Source of the DNA: Brenneria sp. hezel4-2-4
GTDB taxonomy: Bacteria; Pseudomonadota; Gammaproteobacteria; Enterobacterales; Enterobacteriaceae
Direction of reading: 5' to 3'
Assembly (NCBI RefSeq): GCF_013155275.1
Contig: NZ_JABJXS010000001.1
Span: forward strand, 310,001 to 374,000
Length of the DNA: 64,000 nt
The notes below the pieces were generated by a model, which saw only the letters and a list, made by a program, of their open reading frames with translations, was not told the DNA's origin and did no database searches. Position 1 is the stretch's first letter. Every line of letters starts with the position of its first letter. The position numbers and the translations under genes are program-made. This document shows positions 1-8,085 of the stretch, piece after piece.

Positions 1-198
1 TGAAGATTCGCCACTGTCGCTGGTTCCGGGCGTCAATTTTGCTTTGCCACCCAGCATCCGCAGGTTCGCCAGCCCGAGCGAAGCTAACTCCGCATATGTC
101 ACCGCACGCTGGCTGCCGTCGCCACGTTGGCCTGTCATGGTCTGAATGTTTTCGGCTACCGCATCTATGTCAGTGCCGGAACGCCACTTACTGCTCAC
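1..198 (-). CDS. phage late protein, 5' part only
   Basis: This is the start of a minus-strand gene that continues past the left edge of the window; 66 codons are visible. It opens with GTG at 198-196, which overlaps the TGA of the preceding gene (GTGA overlap), so the two are probably translationally coupled. The visible part reads MSSKWRSGTDIDAVAENIQ and has a mixed, soluble composition. I do not recognise the family. Its place after the tail gene in the late operon suggests a virion or tail component. Confidence 0.6.
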   Translation of the reverse strand, partial: MSSKWRSGTDIDAVAENIQTMTGQRGDGSQRAVTYAELASLGLANLRMLGGKAKLTPGTSDSGESS

Positions 199-1820
199 GC
201 CGGCATCTCCTGCATTGATGTAGACAACGTGATGCGTTCCACCTGCGCACTGCCGAACACTTCAACCTGCCAGCGCTTGCCACGCAGCGGCGGGAGTTTC
301 AACAACGGTTCCCGCAGGCTTCCCGGCGGCAAGCTCACTACCATTCGACCATCTACGTATAAAATCAGCCCAACGGCGACCGGCGCATCGGTCATCACCC
401 GTAGACAGGAAAAGGACGTATTCGATGGAGCCAGGTAGATCTTTGAACGCCAGCGGAAATTAAGCGGCAACGCGCCATCGCCCAGCGTGTGGAGAGCCTT
501 TCCTTTGACGATATACAGCGTATCCCCTGCTTCATCGTTATAGGCTGCGTCAAACGTAGTGGAAATGCGCCGTATGTCCATATTGACCGGATCGAAAATA
601 AACCCGGCGACGCCGGTATCCGTGTCATAGAGCGCCAGATATTCGTTTTCAACACGCCATGCCCGGATGGATGACGGGTTGAAATCACTGCGCCACTGTT
701 TCGCCTCGATGATGTTTGCCGTGGCGATCTCTGCGGCGCCGGCGGCACTGATCGACACCAGTCCGTTAGGTGAGGCGTACAGCGCGAAACCGTCCATTGT
801 GACCATGCTCTGCCGCGATACACACGACAGGGCTATGATCGGGTGATTGCTGGTAATGTTAGACGGTGCGATGCCGGAGAAAATATAAGGTATGCCCTTG
901 GTGCCCACCACCAGAGTAGTGCCGACCGGGGTAATGGCGACGATTTCATCCTGCGTGGTCTGCTTATTGCTGTCTTTCCACGCATACGGAAGGTAGGCCT
1001 CGCTAAACATCACCTGATTGCCCATGAAACCGGCTGCTATGCCATTGCTCATCATGCACAGCCCAATCATTCCGTCCGGCGGCATGTAGTAATCGTAGGT
1101 TTCCAGCGACGCACTCAGATCAGCATCGCTCTGATCATCAACAAACGAGGCAACGGCAATTTCCAGTTCCGCGACCAGCAGAAAATCAGCGGATTCGGTG
1201 CTGGTCGCCGAGCGATAAATGCGCCGATGTGTGATGTTGTTGTTCTGCGATCCAGGCGGTTGCAGCGTCAACGTCACAGTGCTGTCGGGGTAAACAATGG
1301 TTATCTCTGCCGATGCCGGGCCGGGTGGTCCCTCTTCGCCGTACGCAGTGACATAGGTTTCCGTGTAATAGCGAGTCTCATCGTCTGTGGCATCATCTTC
1401 CCCTGCATCCGCTGGCGGCGTGATTGATGCAATGACGATCGGGTTTTCCGGAGCAGGAATGCCGAGCCGGAAATAAGCGGCTGGATAGTTGTCGTTGCCC
1501 GCAGTCGCTATCTCTGCGCTGGTAACCTTTGGAAATTCGCCGTCGGTATAGTACACCCGGTCATAGTCGTCATTCGCCACCGGACTACGGATGGCGTCGA
1601 CAATCTTGTTCCATGCGAACCAGAAATTATCCCGGTAGTGGAATATGGTTTGCGGCGCGATAGAGAATGCCTTTTCCCGATCGGTATCATCCGACGTCGG
1701 CGTGATAACGCCGTGCCGAAAATGACAGCCCTGCGCCAGCGTCGCGTTGGATTCAGGCAAAAGATGCCCGACGACACGCGGCATCTCGCCACGCATCGTG
1801 GTGATATCAATGGTCGCCAT
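195..1820 (-). CDS. phage virion/tail protein (541 aa)
   Basis: A 541-residue soluble protein at the distal end of the visible late operon. It has no signal peptide or membrane segment. It contains an acidic insert near residues 135-150 and beta-rich sequence throughout, including repeated stretches of the kind seen in beta-propeller or tube proteins (for example GIPYIFSGIAP, VSRQSMVTMDG). Proteins of this type occur near the tail genes of short-tailed phages, but I cannot name the family with certainty. Its ATG lies 76 bp after a Q-type promoter and terminator element (1852-1924), so that element is placed to control it. The end overlaps the next gene by four bases. Confidence 0.7.
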   Translation of the reverse strand: MATIDITTMRGEMPRVVGHLLPESNATLAQGCHFRHGVITPTSDDTDREKAFSIAPQTIFHYRDNFWFAWNKIVDAIRSPVANDDYDRVYYTDGEFPKVTSAEIATAGNDNYPAAYFRLGIPAPENPIVIASITPPADAGEDDATDDETRYYTETYVTAYGEEGPPGPASAEITIVYPDSTVTLTLQPPGSQNNNITHRRIYRSATSTESADFLLVAELEIAVASFVDDQSDADLSASLETYDYYMPPDGMIGLCMMSNGIAAGFMGNQVMFSEAYLPYAWKDSNKQTTQDEIVAITPVGTTLVVGTKGIPYIFSGIAPSNITSNHPIIALSCVSRQSMVTMDGFALYASPNGLVSISAAGAAEIATANIIEAKQWRSDFNPSSIRAWRVENEYLALYDTDTGVAGFIFDPVNMDIRRISTTFDAAYNDEAGDTLYIVKGKALHTLGDGALPLNFRWRSKIYLAPSNTSFSCLRVMTDAPVAVGLILYVDGRMVVSLPPGSLREPLLKLPPLRGKRWQVEVFGSAQVERITLSTSMQEMPA

Positions 1821-1851
1821 GGGGATCCTGATGATGGTATAAAAAGGGCAT

Positions 1852-1880
1852 AAAAAAAGCCCCGCGGTTTAAGGCGAGGC
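1852..1880 (-). terminator. intrinsic terminator, late element copy C
   Basis: On the minus strand the stem GCCTCGCC / GCGGGGC is followed by a run of seven T. It lies directly downstream of promoter copy C. Transcripts from that promoter, or from the ART-like gene upstream, should stop here unless antiterminated. Confidence 0.75.
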
Positions 1881-1882
1881 TT

Positions 1883-1924
1883 GGTATCTTTGGGAAATTT
1901 AGCGCGTATTGTGGATCATGGTAA
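1883..1924 (-). promoter_or_regulatory. late promoter, Q-type element copy C
   Basis: On the minus strand TTACCA (1924-1919), a 17-bp spacer and TAAATT (1901-1896) form a sigma-70 promoter. The segment TACGCGCTAAATT and the downstream AAAGATACC are shared with copies A (9337-9376) and B (19146-19185), while flanking bases differ. A terminator follows at once. The arrangement resembles lambda pR'-tR', where Q loads on RNA polymerase paused just after the promoter. Dependence on Q is inferred. Confidence 0.55.
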
Positions 1925-1927
1925 GAC

Positions 1928-2362
1928 TTAACAGATAATGGATAAGTTGATCGTTTCGGTGTTCAGCCGCTCGCGAATTTTATTCTCCAGTTGATCCACC
2001 TGCCTTTTAATTGCTTTATCGCGCATTTTATTCGGCAAAAATTTTGTCCACCAGCTTTCACCAATATCATCAATGTACGCCCATTCAGTAATACGAATAT
2101 CGATTATCCTTATTAACTGTCTATCCGTTCCGGCCGGTATATAACAACGCCATGGCATTTCATCTATAACTACAGAAGGATCGCACTCCAACGTTAACAT
2201 TGCACCATAACCACCAAAGATCTGCTCCTCATTCGTTTTACGAAGTGTTGGGCTATCGAAGCAATTTAATCCCTGATCTCCACTCACTGTCGAACAACTA
2301 TAGATTCCAGACTCAACGATGGATAGTGCTGACGACGGGGATGTAACATGGTAAAGCCTCAT
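1928..2362 (-). CDS. possible ADP-ribosyltransferase-fold protein (moron)
   Basis: A 144-residue protein that begins MRLYHVTSPSSALSIVESGI. The pattern 'LYH-T-...-A-x-I-x-x-x-G' is typical of the first strand and helix of ADP-ribosyltransferase-like proteins (DarT, KptA and PARP-like folds), with the His as the usual first catalytic residue. A later 'GGYGAML' could supply the Tyr and strand 2; I cannot place the final Glu or Gln with confidence. The gene is AT-rich compared with the structural genes. It starts next to the stop of the invertase remnant (TGA then ATG), and ends just before late promoter copy C. It looks like an accessory gene inserted in the late operon. Function is unproven. 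Confidence 0.5.
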   Translation of the reverse strand: MRLYHVTSPSSALSIVESGIYSCSTVSGDQGLNCFDSPTLRKTNEEQIFGGYGAMLTLECDPSVVIDEMPWRCYIPAGTDRQLIRIIDIRITEWAYIDDIGESWWTKFLPNKMRDKAIKRQVDQLENKIRERLNTETINLSIIC

Positions 2363-2815
2363 TCATAATTCCTTATTTACTGGAAAATGTTTGTAAATCG
2401 TTTTTGTTGTCACGCCGCAAACATTTGCGACTTGGTAACGTGTTGATCCATTCTCAAGCATCTGACGTGCATGTTCAATAACGGTTCCCCTCATGACGCG
2501 CTTGCGGCCACCAATGCGACCTTGCTTGCTCGCAGCGGCCAGTCCGGCGCGTGTGCGCTCGACTATCAGTTCGCGTTCCATTCCTGCCAATGCCGACATA
2601 ACGTGGAAAAAGAATCGGCCCGCCGGTGTTGATGTATCAATGCTGTCTGTAAGGCTGCGAAAATGAATGCCACGATTTTGCAGATCGGAAACCATCGTGA
2701 TCAAGCCACGCACACTGCGTCCCAGCCGGTCGAGTTTCCAAACCACCAACGTATCGCCGCGTTTCAACCGCCGAATTGCTCGGCGCAGTCCGGGCCAGCC
2801 GATTGATATCCCCAC
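2363..2815 (-). pseudogene. serine DNA invertase remnant (Hin/Gin/Pin family), N-terminus lost
   Basis: The 150 residues match the middle and end of small serine recombinases: PGLRRAIRRLKRGDTLVVWKLDRLGRS, the LTDSIDTSTPAGRFFFHVM core, the ERELIVERTRAGLAAA helix E, and a C-terminal helix-turn-helix (ENGSTRYQVANVCGVTTKTIY). Family members are about 180-200 residues and start with the strand carrying the catalytic Ser (YxRVST). About 45 N-terminal residues including that Ser are missing here. The break falls where a fragment of tail-fibre coding sequence in the opposite orientation begins (see inverted repeat 2805-2977). A short product could still be made but should not catalyse inversion. Such enzymes normally switch tail-fibre ends, which suits the neighbour at 2840-4585. 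Confidence 0.8.
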
Positions 2816-2977
2816 TGGCCGCTGGATTGATATTCGTGTTCAAATGCCAGTCTCTGACGAATCGGAATTACTGCCTGATGAATCATCAGACAAACCGTCA
2901 GACTCAGATTGATCTGGCTCCGGTGTATCTGGCATAGACAGACGTAGGTCTATCCACCGGCCAGCCGGTGTGTCCAT
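2805..2977. repeat. inverted repeat of tail-fibre C-terminal coding sequence
   Basis: Arm 1 (2805-2850), read on the plus strand, encodes DIPTGRWIDIRVQMP. Arm 2 (2977-2929), read on the minus strand inside the tail fibre gene, encodes DTPAGRWIDLRLSMP. They align codon by codon with mostly silent or conservative changes, so arm 1 is a leftover of a second tail-fibre end in opposite orientation, as in invertible fibre loci. The invertase remnant starts directly beyond arm 1. Confidence 0.7.
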
Positions 2978-4585
2978 TGGCTCTCCAGTTACAGTATTTC
3001 CTGTTTCAATATCAAATTTGCGCGAACTAACACGCACAGTGATGTCGCCGTTCTCCGCTGTTTCTGTATCAACAAAACAGAGACGGTTGCCGTTCACGTC
3101 TTGGGGAATTTCGATCGTCCAACCTGTCTTTGCAAGACCAAGTGAACCGCTGACGAGATACATTCCAATGTCTTGACGTTCCGCTGTAGCTCCGCCCGCT
3201 TCATCATTTACTGCGCCGCATCCTGCCAGGACAAAATTATCGGATAACCAATTGTCCGGCATTTCATCTGAATTATTTACCAGTCTCATAATCGGTGATG
3301 CGGTTTTCCAGAACCCATTTGTATCCGCCACAATCCCTGCCCCATTAATTTTGGGGCTACCGGTTAGTGCGGGGCTGTTCAGCGTTTTGTTGTTCAGCGT
3401 TTCAGTACGGGCCAATGTTGCAACGCTTGTAGATGTGTCAAGTGGGATACCCAATACAATTTGACCCGTTGCGTCACTACGTACAGTTCGGCAAAAGATC
3501 TGCATAAGGTTAGCAGATGAGCTGTAAATCGCTTTCCACTTTCCTACAACACCATCTGCAACATTACCAAGCGTCATTTCTGGCCCTGGGTATGATGGCG
3601 TAGATATCGACGGATTCGATGTGAATGTTTTTACGCCTGCAACAGTCTGTTCGCCGGTTAGCATCACTGCTGTACCGGAAGTCGCTACATTTACACCGTT
3701 GAGACTAAAGGTGCCTGCAACAACATTAAGTGTACCTGACCCCGGGGCGCCCGTTCCGCCGCTGGTAATTAGCCGTGCCGCATATACAGAATTACCATAA
3801 CTGTAGAAATCGACATATGGCGTGTTTGCCACACCGTCGATTCGTCCGATCGAAACACCGCTATTCCCCACTGCACGTAGTGATATTTGCTGTGTAAACG
3901 TTTTAGCCCCAGAAATCGTCTGATTAGTATCCGTCAGAACAGCATTACCCAAACCCAGGTTTTCGCGACTTTCAGCCGCATCGGCCAAATCAGACAAATT
4001 TGCAGACTTTTTCATCGCGCCGTCGAGCGTATTCTGTGCGCTCGCCGCGGCGGTCTCGGCGGCATTTTTCGCGTCCGTTGCGCTATTGGCGGCAGCGGTC
4101 GCCGATGCGCTGGCGTTCTGTGCCGCAGTGACGGCGGCGCTGAGATTCTGGGCGTATTGTGCCGCGGCATCCCGCGCTGAAACAGCAGTCGCAGCAGCAT
4201 TCGTTGCGCTGGTAGACAAGGTCTGCATCTCTGCCAGCTTGGTCGTGACGTCTGCCTGGATCTCTTGAAAATAGACGATTATCTGCGGCGTTACGGATTG
4301 CTCCAGCGCAGCTTGCGCCAGCAGGTCGTTTATCGTTGAAGGCGTGGTGTCTTTAGTGATCGATACAGAGCCGTAAAGCATGTTCTGACCGTTGGCCTGG
4401 ATCGAAATTGAGTATGAACACAATTCCAAAGGAATCGAATACGCGCCGGCGTCATTGGTGATTACCGACGCAGAAAACCCGTTCAGCACGCTGTCGCCGT
4501 TGGTTAATGCGGTAAATGTGACCTCCGCATTGGGCACAGGGACGCCGTCCGGCGTCACCAACACGCCGCTGATCAATACGCTCAT
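2840..4585 (-). CDS. tail fibre protein (lambda Stf-like N-terminus)
   Basis: A 581-residue fibre. The N-terminus (about 1-85, starting MSVLISGVLVTPDGVPVPNAEV) matches the prophage tail-fibre N-terminal domain that attaches fibres to the tail. Residues about 110-200 are a long Ala-rich helical region (SATNAAATAVSARDAAAQ and similar) typical of trimeric fibre shafts. A phage-fibre repeat follows (LSDLADAAESRENLGLGNAV), then two KTFT repeats, and a variable distal part that should bind the host. The C-terminal 30 residues are Ser/Asp-rich low complexity. The ATG overlaps the stop of the 4582-5247 gene (ATGA). No fibre-assembly chaperone is seen next to it. The distal end lies at a degraded inversion locus. 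Confidence 0.85.
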   Translation of the reverse strand: MSVLISGVLVTPDGVPVPNAEVTFTALTNGDSVLNGFSASVITNDAGAYSIPLELCSYSISIQANGQNMLYGSVSITKDTTPSTINDLLAQAALEQSVTPQIIVYFQEIQADVTTKLAEMQTLSTSATNAAATAVSARDAAAQYAQNLSAAVTAAQNASASATAAANSATDAKNAAETAAASAQNTLDGAMKKSANLSDLADAAESRENLGLGNAVLTDTNQTISGAKTFTQQISLRAVGNSGVSIGRIDGVANTPYVDFYSYGNSVYAARLITSGGTGAPGSGTLNVVAGTFSLNGVNVATSGTAVMLTGEQTVAGVKTFTSNPSISTPSYPGPEMTLGNVADGVVGKWKAIYSSSANLMQIFCRTVRSDATGQIVLGIPLDTSTSVATLARTETLNNKTLNSPALTGSPKINGAGIVADTNGFWKTASPIMRLVNNSDEMPDNWLSDNFVLAGCGAVNDEAGGATAERQDIGMYLVSGSLGLAKTGWTIEIPQDVNGNRLCFVDTETAENGDITVRVSSRKFDIETGNTVTGEPMDTPAGRWIDLRLSMPDTPEPDQSESDGLSDDSSGSNSDSSETGI

Positions 4586-5247
4586 TGTGCGCTACCTCCC
4601 TGCTGTTGCGGCGGGGGAGCACCGGCACCAGGCGCATTATCAGTCTGGGATTTCACACCCAGCAGATCAACAAAGGTTTGATAGTGCTGCGAGGATAATT
4701 GCGCATTGGCGCCGTTCTCTGCATCTTTGCCGAAGGCGCGGAACAAAATCCACTCAAGAACGGGGTTGATATACAAGTCGTCAAGCGGAAACGCCTGGTT
4801 TGTCGCCGAGTTGAGATCAGAAATAGTGGCAGTTGACGGGAGCCGGGAAACATTGATTTCCAGTTGTGTCCCCTCTTCTGCACCGGGGAAAACAAAGAAA
4901 GTACGCGGCGTTTTCCAATCGTAGCAATAGCGCTCTACAGGGCCAATCATGCTATGCCAGTCAGGGAACTGGTAATCGAGAGATTCGCGTGGGAATGGAA
5001 GCACGGCTTTGCCGCCAGCAACTCGGACAACGTCGAGTAATCGAATAGCGCCTTCCGGCAGTTCCTGCCGTGTACCTGCGGCGCATGTGAACGTTTCTTC
5101 CGATAACCCGGCATCCGGACGAATGATGATGACGGCATTGATCGCGTCGTTGAAATAATCCAGCAGCTCAGATTTAGTCCAGCGCAACCATTGGGGATCA
5201 ATTAATTGCGCATTCGCTCGTCCAATCACATCATTGATTGTTGTCAT
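4582..5247 (-). CDS. phage head-tail adaptor-like protein (221 aa)
   Basis: A soluble 221-residue protein starting MTTINDVIGRANAQLIDPQW. The helical start (WLRWTKSELLDYFNDAINAVIIIRP), the central beta region and the ILFRAFGKDAENGANAQLSSQHYQTF helix resemble the adaptor proteins of short-tailed phages with P22-like portals, which sit below the portal. The C-terminus is Pro/Gln/Gly-rich and disordered. It is the middle member of a tight cluster: the fibre gene overlaps its end by four bases and the next upstream gene ends eight bases before its start. Family assignment is by shape and position. Confidence 0.65.
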   Translation of the reverse strand: MTTINDVIGRANAQLIDPQWLRWTKSELLDYFNDAINAVIIIRPDAGLSEETFTCAAGTRQELPEGAIRLLDVVRVAGGKAVLPFPRESLDYQFPDWHSMIGPVERYCYDWKTPRTFFVFPGAEEGTQLEINVSRLPSTATISDLNSATNQAFPLDDLYINPVLEWILFRAFGKDAENGANAQLSSQHYQTFVDLLGVKSQTDNAPGAGAPPPQQQGGSAQ

Positions 5248-5255
5248 ATTGGGTA

Positions 5256-5846
5256 TCAGTAGAATTCATGTCGACGTACCGGATTATGAAAACCGGTTTC
5301 ATGAGAGTTATTGAGGGCGTCGCGGTAGGCACGACGATAGCCATCAATGAATAGGGTGCGGAAATACTGCGCCCGCTGAGGATCGCTCCACGGCCTTCCT
5401 GGCATCAGATACAAATCTTCTAGCGCGCCAGCGACGATTACGTCCATATAATCGTCTGCCAGCACATCCGGCACTACGCTGGCATTGCGTCGTGGTTCAA
5501 CGGCGAAGATAATTTCAACCTGGGCGAAAGCGTGGTTAAACGCCAGATGATTGGCCGATATCACAGTAAAGTCGATACCGGACACCAATGTATGCCCTTT
5601 CGCGTTGGCGTTGCTCACGCTGTAGTCTTTCACGCGCAAACGCTTGACGCATTTCACCTGTTCGCTTTCCGTTAGCACATGCGTAACGCCTGGCACAACA
5701 TCTGTCAAAGTCAGACTATCCCGGCAAAATAATGACTCACGACAGAATGTTATCGCAGCCTCCAGCACAGACTGCCGCATCATCAGATCCAGCGGGCCGC
5801 TGATATGCTTGCGGATCGCAGGCAGAAACACGTCAAGCGCAGCCAT
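5256..5846 (-). CDS. phage head-completion or tail connector protein (196 aa)
   Basis: A 196-residue soluble protein (MAALDVFLPAIRKHISGPLD). The alternating helical and beta segments and the closing FIDGYRRAYRDALNNSHETG helix are of the type seen in head-tail connector proteins. It lies between a short Ala-rich protein and the adaptor-like protein in the head-to-tail part of the late operon. I do not recognise a named family. The gene follows the preceding one by three bases, so translation is probably coupled. Confidence 0.6.
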   Translation of the reverse strand: MAALDVFLPAIRKHISGPLDLMMRQSVLEAAITFCRESLFCRDSLTLTDVVPGVTHVLTESEQVKCVKRLRVKDYSVSNANAKGHTLVSGIDFTVISANHLAFNHAFAQVEIIFAVEPRRNASVVPDVLADDYMDVIVAGALEDLYLMPGRPWSDPQRAQYFRTLFIDGYRRAYRDALNNSHETGFHNPVRRHEFY

Positions 5847-5849
5847 GAT

Positions 5850-6293
5850 TTACGCCTCCGCTGCGGCTTTGGCTTTAACGGCCTCACGGACGCGAGCACG
5901 GAAATCATCAACCTTTTCCTGCGCACCCTTGGTCAGATCCAGATCTTCCGATTCAACCAGCGTTGCCAATTGCGCAGACGTGAGCTTCGCCAGGTCAATA
6001 TCTTCGCCGCCGATAGTCACCACCCAACTGTTGGTTACGGCTTCCGCCTGCAAACGCGCTAATTCTGCGGCGGCCGCTGCGGCTTTGGCTTCTTCATCGG
6101 ATACCTGTTGATTCAGCGCGGCGTCTGCCCGGGCGGACTCAACCCACACAGAGGGAAACGCCAGCAGTTGATGCGCGATGTCGCTGTCAACATCGACGGG
6201 TTTCAGACGCGGAAAAATAAGACGACTACCGGTTACGGTATCGCGTTTCTGCTTCTTCCCGCCGATATAAGTAATTGAGATTTTCTCAGCCAT
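5850..6293 (-). CDS. phage structural protein with Ala/Glu-rich helices (147 aa)
   Basis: A 147-residue protein. Residues 1-55 form a small beta domain (KISITYIGGKKQKRDTVTGSRLIFPRL) that resembles proteins preventing or completing head assembly. The rest is charged helix rich in Ala and Glu, including SDEEAKAAAAAAELARL and a closing KVDDFRARVREAVKAKAAAEA segment. No membrane or signal segment is present. It lies between the decoration-like gene and the connector gene. The exact role is not known to me. Confidence 0.6.
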   Translation of the reverse strand: MAEKISITYIGGKKQKRDTVTGSRLIFPRLKPVDVDSDIAHQLLAFPSVWVESARADAALNQQVSDEEAKAAAAAAELARLQAEAVTNSWVVTIGGEDIDLAKLTSAQLATLVESEDLDLTKGAQEKVDDFRARVREAVKAKAAAEA

Positions 6294-6360
6294 GACTCTG
6301 ATCCTTAAAAAGATGAAGCCCGCACAATGGCGGGCCTCATAGGGTTAACAGGAACGGCGG

Positions 6361-6744
6361 TTAGTAGCCGACGGCGGTGTATTTAACCAGCACCACCAGT
6401 TCGCCGGTCGCCGCGCCTCCGGCAATCGTTGCGGTAATTTTTTCACCTGCAACAACTGTGCTGTACGGTGCAACCGGAACAGACTTAGCGACAGCCGCGG
6501 CGTGAGAAGCAGCAGCAACCAGCACATGATCGCCACTCTTGATTTCAACGGTGACGTCAGCGCCCAGCGCAGAACTGATAACGTCCACGCCGTAGATACG
6601 CATACCGATCGGCAACTCAAGCAGTTCGACGACATCGTTAACCGCCGCTGCCGCCAGAGTAATGCGGCCCTCAGCAATCGACAGATTGCCCTGTGGACCC
6701 TGATAAACCGCGTCACGAATGGACGGGGCTAAAATGGTAGCCAT
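6361..6744 (-). CDS. capsid decoration-like protein (127 aa)
   Basis: The chosen ATG at 6744 has GGAGAAAAACACT before it; a longer reading frame upstream has no such site. The 127-residue product (MATILAPSIRDAVYQGPQGN) is small, beta-rich and Gly/Ala/Val-rich, without charged helices, as head-decoration or capsid-stabilising proteins are. It follows the major capsid gene by about 60 bases in transcription order, the usual place for such a protein. The assignment rests on composition and position only. Confidence 0.55.
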   Translation of the reverse strand: MATILAPSIRDAVYQGPQGNLSIAEGRITLAAAAVNDVVELLELPIGMRIYGVDVISSALGADVTVEIKSGDHVLVAAASHAAAVAKSVPVAPYSTVVAGEKITATIAGGAATGELVVLVKYTAVGY

Positions 6745-6805
6745 AGTGTTTTTCTCCAGAATTCGGTTTATAAAGCGGGCCGGAGCCCGCAAGAGGTGAC
6801 AGGGG

Positions 6806-8023
6806 TTAGATGTTGATCGCCGAGTCTACAGCGATGATGCCGTGGTCATTCAGGCGGCCATCTTTCTGCTTGAACTGGATCTTTTTCAGACCGTTCACCC
6901 AGCGAATGGACACTTCCGTACCGTTGCCATGATCGACTTTCTCTTCGTGATAACCGAAGTGACCACCACCTTCACCCGAACCGTAAGCATTCGCCAGCGC
7001 CTGGCCGCCCAAAAGCAATGCGCGGTCAATCGTCGTACCGGCTTCTTTCTGGGATACCGTGCCCGCCAAATCATTGTTGGACACGCTCACAGTCGAACCC
7101 GCATTAAAGCGGATCGGCATCCCGGTGTACTTACGCACCAGAATATTTCGCCACATTGCGCACTCGCCTTTGAACAGCGGATGATCAAAGCCTTTGGAGC
7201 GTTGAACTGCACGGGACAGCATAGCCTGCCAGTCCTTGCCAGATGTGGATGTGTACCAGTCATTCCACTGGCGCGGCGTAACGTTCAGGATGTAGTACGG
7301 ATCCTCATTCGCCAGTTCGTCTTTCGACATTTTGACCGGCTGAAGCGGATGCGCCATTTCATCAATGAACAACGACAGGTTATCAACTACCGACAACGAG
7401 AACAGATCGGCAGCGTCCAAACCTTCAAACGTGGTCGCATCACCGGCATAGAAATGGCGGTCATATGTTGGCGGCAACACATCATTGATCATGATTTTGC
7501 CAAACTCGTTGTGGCTAGCCAGTGGCAGAATGGTGTCGTCAGCAATAAAATCGCCACGCGCACCGGCCAGATGAACTGTTGCACACTGATCCTGAAGGTC
7601 ATTGAAGTACGTTCCCAGCAGGGTACGCGCCGTTTTGTTCAGGTTATGCTTGAAGCGCTGTTCCGACATTTTCCCGCCGGCATCCACCAGGTGACGCCCC
7701 TGATTGATTTTGAGCGCGAAGTCGGCGAACGCCAGATTTTCACCGCGTCCCGCCAGCTTCTCATCCCCCATCGTCGGGCGCTTAGACAGTTTGTGGACGA
7801 TCTGCATATCCACTTCATCACCTTTGTTCTTTTGCAGATCGGTGATGCGCACCACCGGTGCGGTATAACTGGTTTGTTTAACGCCTTTTTTATCCGGCGT
7901 AACCGCCTTTGGCGCTTCCTGCTGCTCGGTCAGGATGTTGACGAAAGAGCGGTTGCGGTTGGCTGCGGTAAACAGCGCAACCTGCATCAACTTATTCGCC
8001 TGGGCAGTGGTAATCGTAGTCAT
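6806..8023 (-). CDS. major capsid protein (N4 gp56-like family)
   Basis: A 405-residue protein that fits the N4-gp56 or DUF4043 type of HK97-fold major capsid proteins: a starting region MTTITTAQANKLMQVALFTAA, the conserved KLSKRPTMGDEKLAGRGENL segment, the ILNVTPRQWNDWYTSTSGKDW segment and the GGQALANAYGSGE segment near the C-terminus. It follows the scaffold gene, from which it is separated by a hairpin and T-run (8042-8067). It is expected to form the icosahedral shell with the scaffold protein. High confidence as capsid, moderate for the exact family. Confidence 0.85.
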   Translation of the reverse strand: MTTITTAQANKLMQVALFTAANRNRSFVNILTEQQEAPKAVTPDKKGVKQTSYTAPVVRITDLQKNKGDEVDMQIVHKLSKRPTMGDEKLAGRGENLAFADFALKINQGRHLVDAGGKMSEQRFKHNLNKTARTLLGTYFNDLQDQCATVHLAGARGDFIADDTILPLASHNEFGKIMINDVLPPTYDRHFYAGDATTFEGLDAADLFSLSVVDNLSLFIDEMAHPLQPVKMSKDELANEDPYYILNVTPRQWNDWYTSTSGKDWQAMLSRAVQRSKGFDHPLFKGECAMWRNILVRKYTGMPIRFNAGSTVSVSNNDLAGTVSQKEAGTTIDRALLLGGQALANAYGSGEGGGHFGYHEEKVDHGNGTEVSIRWVNGLKKIQFKQKDGRLNDHGIIAVDSAINI

Positions 8024-8041
8024 GGTGACTCCCTAGAAATG

Positions 8042-8067
8042 AAAAAACCCGCACGGCGGCGGGTTTA
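8042..8067 (-). terminator. hairpin and T-run between scaffold and capsid genes
   Basis: On the minus strand ACCCGCCGCCGTGCGGGT is followed by six T. It lies between the end of the scaffold gene and the start of the capsid gene. A terminator inside a co-transcribed block would need antitermination to be passed and could set the scaffold to capsid ratio. Confidence 0.6.
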
Positions 8068-8085
8068 TGGGGTTTCGGTATTTCG

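Noticed and set aside
2667..2912. 81-codon plus-strand frame ending in tail-fibre-like sequence
   Set aside because: Most of it is antisense to the invertase remnant. Only its end is real fibre-derived sequence, reported as an inverted repeat, not as a gene.
4012..4268. Frames opposite the Ala-rich part of the tail fibre
   Set aside because: They arise from the GC-rich Ala codons of the fibre on the other strand and have no start signals.
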